A DNA stretch of 38,588 nucleotides from AC2028 sp002373595 (lineage in GTDB: Bacteria > Bacillota > Clostridia > Lachnospirales > Lachnospiraceae). Positions 17,901-24,866 of the stretch are shown piece after piece; position 1 is the stretch's first letter; each line of letters starts with the position of its first letter. The stretch lies in contig CAMOIX010000020.1 in the NCBI GenBank assembly GCA_946616365.1, positions 1 to 38,588 of the forward strand, written 5' to 3'. The translations under genes were made by a program, and so were the position numbers. The notes under the pieces are model-generated. The model was not told where the DNA came from and ran no database searches. It saw only the letters and a program-made list of their open reading frames with translations.

Positions 17901-18291
17901 AGCGGATTATGCGGAAGGTCAAAGCGATGAAGAACTCGAAAAGAAGATCTACAGAGAGATGAGAGTGAGGGGAATGCTTAACGAAGATGAAGAGAGCATA
18001 TCCCGTCTGGACAGTAGATTTAAGGGAATGCCTCCGGGGACAGATTCGGATATTATGGGATTCAAGATCAAGGCAAACGGAGAAATCTCACCATCGGGAA
18101 ATGATTCGGTATCTGCAGATAAGATGGCTGAGATCATGGACAAGAGCATGGAGGCTGTGGAGAACGGAAGTAAAGAGATCTTCAAAGGGGTGAAGACATG
18201 CAGCCCTTACCCGGATGCGTGCAAGTATTGTGAATTTGCCGGAGCGTGCGGATTTGACCGCAAGATACCCGGATATGATATGAAGAGATGA
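14956..18291 (+). CDS. addB: ATP-dependent helicase/nuclease subunit B
   Basis: AddB pairs with AddA to resect double-strand breaks for recombination. The protein has 1111 residues from a TTG start with GGAG 6 nt upstream; no better start exists. The N-terminus carries the Walker-like GPSCSGKST (residues 9-17). The C-terminal nuclease domain has IDYKSST (Asp928, Lys930) and the downstream QLPVYM. The four cysteines of the 4Fe-4S staple are present as Cys775 and Cys1089-X2-Cys1092-X5-Cys1098, the same spacing pattern known for AddB. So both the nuclease and the structural cluster look intact. The addA start codon follows 9 nt after its stop. Confidence 0.96.
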   Translation: MGKYGFVFGPSCSGKSTEIYKELLTRSEAERDRNFFIIVPDQFTMSTQRRMCDLSGSDGILNVDVLSFGRLTHRILEEVGYERYPVLDDTGKSLVLQKIAHGCADELPVLGSKTKSVGYIHEIKSVISEFMQYGHTPDDVERIIGTAGLSGALRAKLKDLNTVYGYFKDYLEGKYITTEGRLDLLTDRLVRSSLIPGSVIFFDGFTGFTPIQLRVISELIRISDEVIFAFTFEGDPYAETPEQDLFSLTRRSVKSIMRISEEIGAEKEEDRYITGSYRKEVLSHLERNVLRFSYEQYKASDESKRVELRGQLRIAECMNPDAECREAAVRISDLTKQEGYKYSDIAIVAGDLEEYAPFLEREFAKQDIPAYFDRTRAIRLNPLTEGIGSLLDMVRMGYEPESVIRFIRSGLSGLSFDEGDKFEEYIRLSGVRGRSRWEKGFERKTRNMPENEKNERLYEINLMRERIVSLVGLFASAKTVKDYVSALKRALEETHAQEIIAAYAEEFRRIGDAASEKEYDQIYDLTVSMIDQMEELLGDEETDISEFAEIVKAGFAEIRVGTIPQSIDRVLVGDIERTRLGEVKVLFFLGVNDGNIPKDGSSGGLISEIDREVLEEAGIELAPTPKRLMYDQRLYLYMNLTKPSEKLFISYSLTDNAGGSRRKSYLIPALFKIFPDLQTVHPEKSDLSERVAGEKDALVQFAGSLREYVSGNESVRTESCTLNEALSGRAEDRKVITDAAFKKYIDLPLSPEAVDAVYGDKLTLSVSSMEKYSGCAYAFFLRYGLGLSGQEYYEIASVDGGNVMHGVLKEIVDDISNTGNDLRDASDEHITQNVQRILRNNADDYLDGIYTDTERGRYHLGKLEHTLIRSIKTLRDHLRAGEFGIYRTEYKFMQELSAGEGRKVMLQGTVDRADICESDDKVYLRIIDYKSSTHKIDEEKIEEGRNLQLPVYMKYMLGEVGREKKKDAVPAAMVYFKLDDPIADYAEGQSDEELEKKIYREMRVRGMLNEDEESISRLDSRFKGMPPGTDSDIMGFKIKANGEISPSGNDSVSADKMAEIMDKSMEAVENGSKEIFKGVKTCSPYPDACKYCEFAGACGFDRKIPGYDMKR

Positions 18292-18300
18292 TCTGAAAAT

Positions 18301-21300
18301 ATGGGATTTACCAAAGAACAGCAAAGCGTGATAGATGCGCGTAATACGAATATCCTTGTATCGGCTGCCGCCGGAAGCGGAAAGACGGCTGTGCTTACCG
18401 AACGCGTTTTTTCGCTTACATGCGGGGATCCGGAGGCAAGGAGAAATGCTGCGCAAAACGGTGCGCCCGATGTGCACGAAAAACTGACTGATATCGACAG
18501 GATACTGATCGTTACCTTCACCAGAGCGGCCGCGGCAGAGATGAGAGAGAGGATAAGGGGCAGGATCTCGAAGGAACTTGAGAAGTATCCCGATGATGAG
18601 ATCTTGCAGAGACAGGAAACTCTCATTCACAGAGCTCAGATAACTACAATAGATTCGTTCTGCATGAATGTCCTCAGGAATCATTTTGGTGATATAGGTC
18701 TGGATCCTGATTTCCGTATAATGGACTCCGGAGAAAAGAGCCTCCTTGAGGAAGACGCTCTTGCAACTGTAATGGAGAGATGCTATGCGGAAGGCGGAGA
18801 TGATTTCAAAAGATGCGTGGACTTTTTCTGCCCCGGGAGAAGTGACGATGCGATAGGAGGATATATCAAAAAGATATATCAGGCATCGGAATCGCACCCT
18901 TATCCGGATGAGTACCTGTCTGAGTGCAGAGAGAATGTAAGGATAGGTGACGAGGAACATTTCTATGAATGCGGATTGGGAGGTTTCTTTGCCAAATATC
19001 TTGCAGGGGAAGCGAGGGGTGTGGAGCAAACATTCAGGGTGCTTCGCGATACAGCACTTCTGTCTGAAAGCCTAAGCGCATATGTATCAACGGCTGAAGC
19101 TGATCTCGAAAATGCGGGAAGGCTTGTTAAGTCCGCACAGCTTTTGGAAACGGTTGCGGGATCGGGTGATAAAAAAGCATTGGCGGATGCGGTGGCAAGC
19201 CACGGAAGAGAACTTGATATCGTAAAGGATGACTTCGGTAAATTGCCCTCGGTAAAGAAGACGGGCGATGAAGCGGATGAAGAAAGAGAAAAGTATAGGA
19301 AATCCCGTAATGCCGCCAAAGATAAGATAAAAGAAAAATATAAGGAATTCTTTGAAAGACCCTTGTGTGATCTGATATCAGAAAGTGACGAATGTGTCAC
19401 ATATCTGCAGACTCTTATCGATACGGTGTATAAATACAGGGATGAGATAGCCTGCAGAAAGAAAGATAAAAAGATGCTCGACTTCAGCGATATAGAGCAT
19501 CTCGCATTGCGGATACTCGTACAAAAGACAGAGGACGGAACTGTCTGCCCGGATACCGCGCTGGAATACAGGGACCATTTCGATGAGATAATGACTGACG
19601 AATACCAGGACAGCAATCTGGTACAGGAATATATCCTGAGCGCGATAAGCCGCAAAGGTAACGGGACTGAGAACAGATTCATGGTCGGCGATGTGAAGCA
19701 GAGCATCTATGCATTCAGACAGGCAAGACCGGATCTTTTCATAGAAAAGCAGATGACATATACGGATCATGCCCCTGATCTGCGTATAGATCTCAACAGG
19801 AATTTCAGAAGCAGAGAAGTGATCACACAGGCTGTCAATGCCGTGTTCGAGAGAATGATGAACCCGGAAACCGGAGAGATCGTTTATGATGACAAGGCTG
19901 CGCTCTATCCCGGTGCCGAATATCCCGAATATGACACGGGCGGTAATGAACTGCTGCTTTTTGAGTCTGCCGGAAAGGACGATGAGGAATCGGATTTCGA
20001 GACGGAAGCGAGGATCATCGCTGCGCGTATCAAATCCCTCATGGACAAGGGCTATATGGTCGCAGAGGACCGTAAACCGAGCAGCCCGTTAAGACATATA
20101 AGATTTAGGGATATTGTCATCCTTATGAGGAATATCCCCGATGAAGCGGAGAAAGCACTGAGGAAAGTGTTTGAAAAAGAGGACATTCCTCTGTATGCGG
20201 AAGCAAGGAAGGGGTACTTTGACGCTCCTGAGGTAAGCGACCTCGTCAATTACCTGAGAGTGGTATCCAATCCTTTGCAGGATATACCTTTATTTGCAGT
20301 GATGCGCTCCAGGTTCGGAGGATTTACGGATAACGAGATCGCGCTCATCAGAGGTAAAGACAAAAAGAGAAGACTCTGGAGTTCTCTCAAGGATGCTGCG
20401 GAGACGGATGAACATACCGCGGAATTTGTGAGCAGAGTAGAATCGTACAGGAGACTCAGTACATACAGGACGGTAAGAGAACTCACCGAAAAGATGATAA
20501 CGGAATCGGATTATCTCGAGTACGTATCGGCTCTTCCTGCGGGAGACAGAAGAAGAGCAAATGTCCTTATGGTGCTCGGATACGCATCCGATTTTGAAAA
20601 GACGAGTTATTTCGGACTTCACAGCTTTGTCAGATATCTCGATCAGGTAAAGAAGTACCAGGCGGATTTCGGAGAAGCGGGTGTCATAAGTGAGGATGCG
20701 GATGTCGTGAGGCTTATGACCATACATAAGAGTAAGGGTCTGGAATTTCCTGTGGTATTTATCGCAGGACTTGGAAAGCAATATAATATGCAGGATGTGA
20801 GCGACAGAGTAGTCATTCACAGACGGCTTGGTATAGGCAGCCAATATGTCGATATCGGCAGAAGGACAAAGAAGGATACTCTCAGAAGGAAACTGATCTC
20901 TCTTGCGATAAGAAGGGAACAGATCGAAGAGGAGATAAGGCTTCTGTATGTCGCATTTACGAGAGCTGAGGAGAAGCTGATACTTGTCGGAGTAAAGAAG
21001 GATTGCGAAGCGTCTATCCGGGAAATAATGAACAGGGAGACAGGCTCGCGTCGACTCGATGCGGGCAGATTGATGAATGCGGTATGCGGAAATGACCTGT
21101 TGCTGCCGGTGCTTCCTCTTGATGAGATCAGGATAGGACAGGTGACTAAAGAGAGCCTTACGGAAGATACTCAGAGACAATATGAAAAACTCTCCGAAAG
21201 ACTGAGTATTATCTCCGAGTCGCAGAAGTATGCGGACGCAGAACTGCTCGCGAGACTTCGAAAGAAATTTGAATACAGATATGCATACGGTTATCTCGGA

Positions 21301-22074
21301 AAACTCTTCTCCAAGACCAGCGTTTCGGAACTTAAAAAAGCAGCTATGGAAGAAGCGGACGAAATACCTCCCGCACAGATCATATTTGGCGATAATGCCC
21401 AAGACTCCTCCGACGAAAATGGGGGAACTCAGGGCAGTGTGGCCGGAGCAGAAAAGAAAAACAGGAAAGACAGCAGTGCGACGGACAGAGGAGATGCATA
21501 CCATAGGTGTATGGAACTGCTCGACTTCGACAGAGTGCTCGGACCGAGTTTGGTTACCCCACCCGCAGATTATGAAGAGTACAGAGAAAAGGTCGTCGCA
21601 TCTGAAGAACCGATCATTTCCGAGATGAAGAAATTCATCGAAGAGGAAAAGGAAAGTTTAAGACTTCGCGAGGATTATGTCGGGTATATAGATACCGCGG
21701 ATATATTTGAATTCCTGAAGAGCGAACTGTCATATCGCATGTGGAAAGCGTACAGGTGCGGAAAGTTAAGAAGGGAACAGCCTTTTGTTTTCAGGATCCC
21801 CGCATCGAGAGTGATAAAAGACGATGACCCTCAGATGGAAAAAGAGAGCGTGCTCATACAGGGTATCATAGATGCTTACTTTGAAGAGAACGAAGAGATC
21901 GTGATACTGGATTACAAGACCGACAGGGTAAAGGCTCCCGATGAACTGGTCAGGAGATATAAAGTGCAACTGGAGTATTACAAAGAAGCTCTGTCCGCAC
22001 TCACGCACCTTCCGGTACGGGAGTGCAGACTGTATTCTTTTAAACTCGGTGCAGAGATACCGGTTATGATGTAG
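18301..22074 (+). CDS. addA: ATP-dependent helicase/nuclease subunit A
   Basis: AddA is the UvrD-type 3'-5' motor and second nuclease of the AddAB complex. The 1257-residue protein has a Walker A motif in SAAAGSGKTAV (Lys28, Thr29), motif Ia around VTFTRAAAAEM, motif II DEYQDSN (Asp433), motif III GDVKQSIYAFRQA, motif V MTIHKSKGLEFPVVF, motif VI YVAFTRAEEKL, and a C-terminal RecB-like nuclease core LDYKTDRV (Asp1204, Lys1206) followed by QLEYYKEAL. Length and domain order are normal. No strong binding site precedes the ATG, so coupling with addB is likely. Its 3' end overlaps the convergent thiT by 11 nt, without a terminator. Confidence 0.97.
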   Translation: MGFTKEQQSVIDARNTNILVSAAAGSGKTAVLTERVFSLTCGDPEARRNAAQNGAPDVHEKLTDIDRILIVTFTRAAAAEMRERIRGRISKELEKYPDDEILQRQETLIHRAQITTIDSFCMNVLRNHFGDIGLDPDFRIMDSGEKSLLEEDALATVMERCYAEGGDDFKRCVDFFCPGRSDDAIGGYIKKIYQASESHPYPDEYLSECRENVRIGDEEHFYECGLGGFFAKYLAGEARGVEQTFRVLRDTALLSESLSAYVSTAEADLENAGRLVKSAQLLETVAGSGDKKALADAVASHGRELDIVKDDFGKLPSVKKTGDEADEEREKYRKSRNAAKDKIKEKYKEFFERPLCDLISESDECVTYLQTLIDTVYKYRDEIACRKKDKKMLDFSDIEHLALRILVQKTEDGTVCPDTALEYRDHFDEIMTDEYQDSNLVQEYILSAISRKGNGTENRFMVGDVKQSIYAFRQARPDLFIEKQMTYTDHAPDLRIDLNRNFRSREVITQAVNAVFERMMNPETGEIVYDDKAALYPGAEYPEYDTGGNELLLFESAGKDDEESDFETEARIIAARIKSLMDKGYMVAEDRKPSSPLRHIRFRDIVILMRNIPDEAEKALRKVFEKEDIPLYAEARKGYFDAPEVSDLVNYLRVVSNPLQDIPLFAVMRSRFGGFTDNEIALIRGKDKKRRLWSSLKDAAETDEHTAEFVSRVESYRRLSTYRTVRELTEKMITESDYLEYVSALPAGDRRRANVLMVLGYASDFEKTSYFGLHSFVRYLDQVKKYQADFGEAGVISEDADVVRLMTIHKSKGLEFPVVFIAGLGKQYNMQDVSDRVVIHRRLGIGSQYVDIGRRTKKDTLRRKLISLAIRREQIEEEIRLLYVAFTRAEEKLILVGVKKDCEASIREIMNRETGSRRLDAGRLMNAVCGNDLLLPVLPLDEIRIGQVTKESLTEDTQRQYEKLSERLSIISESQKYADAELLARLRKKFEYRYAYGYLGKLFSKTSVSELKKAAMEEADEIPPAQIIFGDNAQDSSDENGGTQGSVAGAEKKNRKDSSATDRGDAYHRCMELLDFDRVLGPSLVTPPADYEEYREKVVASEEPIISEMKKFIEEEKESLRLREDYVGYIDTADIFEFLKSELSYRMWKAYRCGKLRREQPFVFRIPASRVIKDDDPQMEKESVLIQGIIDAYFEENEEIVILDYKTDRVKAPDELVRRYKVQLEYYKEALSALTHLPVRECRLYSFKLGAEIPVMM

Positions 22075-22603
22075 CCATCTGCCTTACTCGTTCGAGAGCT
22101 TTTTTGACCGCAGGAACGGATATCACAAAAACGGTGATGATACCTTCGCCGAGGATGTAGGCGTAATTGTAAATGATGGGGTAAACCGCTGTAAGAGATT
22201 TGGGGAATTCCTCAGGCATATAATCCATCCAGTACAGATAACCTCCGATGGCATGAAGTGCACCGCGAAGAGCTATACCGATGAGGTATCCGATAAGCAG
22301 ACCGTTCTTTTTGTCCTTAAAAAAGCCGGAAACGCCGAGCGCGCTAAATGCTGCAAAGTAATCGAGACACACCTGAAGGGGATTGAGGACATATGATCCG
22401 CCTTGGAAAAACTGAATGATTCCATAGATGAGAGCGCTGTACATTCCGACAGCCGGACCGAAGAACCATCCGATGATCGAGACGAAGAGCATTGAGCAAA
22501 GTGTGACGGAACCGCCCCAGGGGAAACGGAAGAGTTTGACGTAAGACAGTGCGAATGCGATCGCAAGGCTTACGCCTGCAAAGACAACAGACTTAGTTTT
22601 CAT
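22064..22603 (-). CDS. thiT: Thiamine-binding component of an ECF transporter
   Basis: ThiT is the membrane S-component that binds thiamine and works with the shared ECF module (EcfAA'T), which is not in the window. From the ATG at 22603 the protein has 179 residues and about six helices. The family core is visible: FALSYVKLFRFPWGGSVTL, with aromatic and acidic residues later (HAIGGYLYWMDYMP) that form the thiamine pocket. An upstream ATG would lie inside the riboswitch, so the start with AAAGGAG at 5-nt spacing is chosen. A TPP riboswitch directly upstream confirms the substrate class. Its 3' end overlaps addA by 11 nt. Confidence 0.93.
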   Translation of the reverse strand: MKTKSVVFAGVSLAIAFALSYVKLFRFPWGGSVTLCSMLFVSIIGWFFGPAVGMYSALIYGIIQFFQGGSYVLNPLQVCLDYFAAFSALGVSGFFKDKKNGLLIGYLIGIALRGALHAIGGYLYWMDYMPEEFPKSLTAVYPIIYNYAYILGEGIITVFVISVPAVKKALERVRQMATS

Positions 22604-22608
22604 TTTTT

Positions 22609-22693
22609 CTCCTTTCGCCGGCATTACCCGGATCAAGTAATAAGGGTTCGCTTTCGCGTCTCAGCACAGGAAAATTTCTCCTAGCGCCCCTGT
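22609..22693 (-). ncRNA. TPP riboswitch (THI element) controlling thiT
   Basis: Read on the minus strand, the leader holds the conserved blocks in order: GGGGCGC (22690-22684), CTGAGA (22664-22659), ACCC (22647-22644), and the TPP-pocket block TGATCCGGGTAATGCCGGCG (22635-22616). The 3' arm merges into AAAGGAG (22615-22609), the ribosome binding site of thiT. I see no separate terminator, so ligand binding most probably hides the binding site and blocks translation. The recognition rests on motif order and the matching downstream gene. Confidence 0.93.
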
Positions 22694-22753
22694 AAATTAA
22701 TACAACGCCAATAAACTTAACACCTTAACCTGAAAAAAACAAGAGGTACATTT

Positions 22754-23497
22754 ATGAAAAATGATGATCTGAAATCTTCACGCAAATCCGCCATAGTCAC
22801 CGGAGCTTCGAGAGGCATCGGAGAAGCCATAGCGGAGAGACTCGCAAAAGAAGGATACGATCTCACGCTCGTATGCTCCGAGACTGTAAGTGAACTTAAG
22901 AAAGTTTCAAAACACCTTGAGAAAGAGTATGGTATCAGATGCACCCCGATCAGAGCGGATGTCTCGGACTCCAAAGCGGCCGCACAAGTCTTTGAAGCGG
23001 ATCCTGAGCCGGACATACTCATAAACAATGCGGGTATATCATACATAGGCCTTCTGCAGGATATGACGGATGAAGAGTGGAGAAGGGTGATAGATGTCAA
23101 TCTGACGGGAGCATTTTATATGTGCAGGAACGCCATATCACCGATGCTCAGGCGTGGGAGTGGCAGTATCATCAATATTTCGTCTGTATGGGGAGAAAAG
23201 GGAGCGTCGATGGAGGTGGCTTATTCTGCGTCCAAGGGCGGACTCAATGCCTTCACCAAAGCTCTGGCCAGGGAACTTGCCCCCAGCGGTATTCCGGTGA
23301 ATGCCGTCAGTTGCGGTGTGATCGATACCAGGATGAACGAGATGTTCTCTGCGGAGGAACTTGATGCTATAAGGGAGGAGATCCCCGAAGGCAGGATGGG
23401 CAGGGCAGAGGAAGTGGCGGAACTCGTATGGAGAGTGCTTCAGTCCCCTTCTTACATGACAGGCCAGATCATAACGCTGGACGGAGGCTGGACATAA
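22754..23497 (+). CDS. Short-chain dehydrogenase/reductase, FabG-like
   Basis: This 247-residue NAD(P)H-dependent oxidoreductase has the complete SDR signature: cofactor motif TGASRGIG (from residue 16), INNAG near 90, and the catalytic triad Ser144, Tyr157, Lys161 within YSASKGG, plus Asn near 115. The closing ITLDGGW is typical of 3-oxoacyl-ACP reductases. Without fatty-acid synthesis neighbours the substrate is not certain; a FabG-type ketoreductase is the best guess. AGAGG lies 7 nt before the ATG. It is divergent from thiT and followed by a short gap with a weak palindrome before the EAL-HDOD gene. Confidence 0.88.
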   Translation: MKNDDLKSSRKSAIVTGASRGIGEAIAERLAKEGYDLTLVCSETVSELKKVSKHLEKEYGIRCTPIRADVSDSKAAAQVFEADPEPDILINNAGISYIGLLQDMTDEEWRRVIDVNLTGAFYMCRNAISPMLRRGSGSIINISSVWGEKGASMEVAYSASKGGLNAFTKALARELAPSGIPVNAVSCGVIDTRMNEMFSAEELDAIREEIPEGRMGRAEEVAELVWRVLQSPSYMTGQIITLDGGWT

Positions 23498-23553
23498 TAA
23501 AACTGACCGGTATACCGGCCCAAAATAATATATGGCGAAGTTTACAAAAATAC

Positions 23554-23582
23554 TATCAAAATAAGGCAAAAAGTAGTATAAT
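23554..23582 (+). promoter_or_regulatory. Possible promoter for the EAL-HDOD gene
   Basis: A perfect -10 box TATAAT (23577-23582) lies 45 nt before the start codon; the -35 candidate TATCAA (23554-23559) at 17 nt is poor. Between it and the binding site is a 6-bp hairpin (23591-23596 with 23604-23609). Confidence 0.45.
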
Positions 23583-23627
23583 GTACCAAGGCGAATTGTA
23601 AAGATTCGCGCGACTCGGAGGTAGAAT

Positions 23628-24866
23628 ATGCTTGGTACTCTTATCCCGCTTTTTGACAACAACATGGAGGTCAAAGCCTACTCCATCTTTGCACAGAAGA
23701 ACAATACCTTCTTGAACCCCAACATGCTCGGAACGGCATGGCTTGACGGTGTCGGAAATGTTCTCGGACTTGATATCGTAGAAAGCATGGGCGTGAGCAC
23801 ACTTGCAAACGATAAGCTGGTATTCATTGAGATCAACAACGTATCTATTTTCACAGATCTGAATTCACAATACTCCGGAGCACACGACAAGCTCGTGCTT
23901 CTCGTAGATCCCGCCGTAGCTCCGACGGATATGTATGTCAATCGCTTAAAAGAACTCAGAGAGGACGGATATCATCTGGCGATCCGCAAACTGGCCGTAA
24001 AGCAGTTTGAGGAATACAGACCTATCCTCGCTCTTATGGATTACATACTTCTCGATCACAAGAAGATCGATATCAGCAAGGCAAAGATATATTTCAGCAA
24101 GGTATATCCGAACGCACAGCTCGTAGCCGTCAATGTCAACTCTCAGGAAGACTACGATATGCTGACGAGCGACGGAGCATATAAGCTTTATGAGGGTGGA
24201 TTCTTCCGTATCCCTGTTGTTAAAGAGGGCAACGAAGTATCACCCATGAAGGTCACTTATGTTGAACTTTTGAATCTCGTTAACGATCCCGATTTCGACC
24301 TCGACAAGGCAGCGGATATCATCGGACACGATACCGCGCTTGTCATCTCGCTTCTCGGAATGGTTAACCGCATGACCGTCAATTCCGGTATCAGTACCGT
24401 CCGCCACGCGGCAGCAATGCTCGGACAAAAAGAACTTAAGCGTTGGATCAACACAGCCGTAACGAGAGAGCTCTGCTCCGATAAGCCCAGTGAGATCACG
24501 AGACTTTCTCTTATACGCGCAAGATTTGCCGAGAACCTTGCTGCAGAATTCGATATGGCACAGGCATCGAGCGAGTTGTTCCTCATGGGACTTTTCTCGG
24601 TACTCGATGTAATGCTCGACAAGACCATGGCCGAAGCACTTGAGATGGTCAAGGTTACCAAGGATATCAGCGCCGTACTTTTGAACGATTCCGGAAAGTT
24701 TGCGCCTGTTTATGATCTCATGATCGCATACGAAAACGCCAACTGGCAGGAAGTATCCAGACAGCTCATTCTCGTCGGCATCGATGATTCAAAGGTTTAC
24801 GATGCATATACAGATTCGCTCAGATGGTTCAGAGATCTGTTCTATGGCGAGGAAGAGTCTAAATAA
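23628..24866 (+). CDS. EAL-HDOD signalling protein with degenerate EAL domain
   Basis: The 412-residue protein resembles the YuxH family. The N-terminal half has the shape of an EAL phosphodiesterase barrel, but the glutamate-alanine-leucine motif and most metal-binding residues are not visible; DYILLDHKKIDI stands where a catalytic motif would be. It is therefore probably a non-catalytic sensor. The C-terminal half (about residues 205-390) is an HDOD domain, with LLGMVNRM, SGISTVRHAAAMLGQKELKRWI and a FAENLA helix. HDOD proteins act in signalling, often with cyclic-di-GMP. GGAGG lies 6 nt before the ATG. The next gene starts right after its stop codon, so the two are cotranscribed and coupled. 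Confidence 0.85.
   Translation: MLGTLIPLFDNNMEVKAYSIFAQKNNTFLNPNMLGTAWLDGVGNVLGLDIVESMGVSTLANDKLVFIEINNVSIFTDLNSQYSGAHDKLVLLVDPAVAPTDMYVNRLKELREDGYHLAIRKLAVKQFEEYRPILALMDYILLDHKKIDISKAKIYFSKVYPNAQLVAVNVNSQEDYDMLTSDGAYKLYEGGFFRIPVVKEGNEVSPMKVTYVELLNLVNDPDFDLDKAADIIGHDTALVISLLGMVNRMTVNSGISTVRHAAAMLGQKELKRWINTAVTRELCSDKPSEITRLSLIRARFAENLAAEFDMAQASSELFLMGLFSVLDVMLDKTMAEALEMVKVTKDISAVLLNDSGKFAPVYDLMIAYENANWQEVSRQLILVGIDDSKVYDAYTDSLRWFRDLFYGEEESK

Noticed and set aside
18088..19029. 313-residue minus-strand open frame across the addB-addA junction
   Set aside because: It overlaps two well-supported genes and has no recognisable motif or binding site.
20290..21504. 404-residue minus-strand open frame
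   Set aside because: It lies wholly inside addA, which has all its helicase motifs. The frame is a by-product of the codon pattern and shows no domain.
23507..23518. Palindrome CCGGTATACCGG after the SDR gene
   Set aside because: As an RNA hairpin the stem is only about 4 bp and no T-run follows, so I do not call a terminator. It could be a weak protein site, without support.
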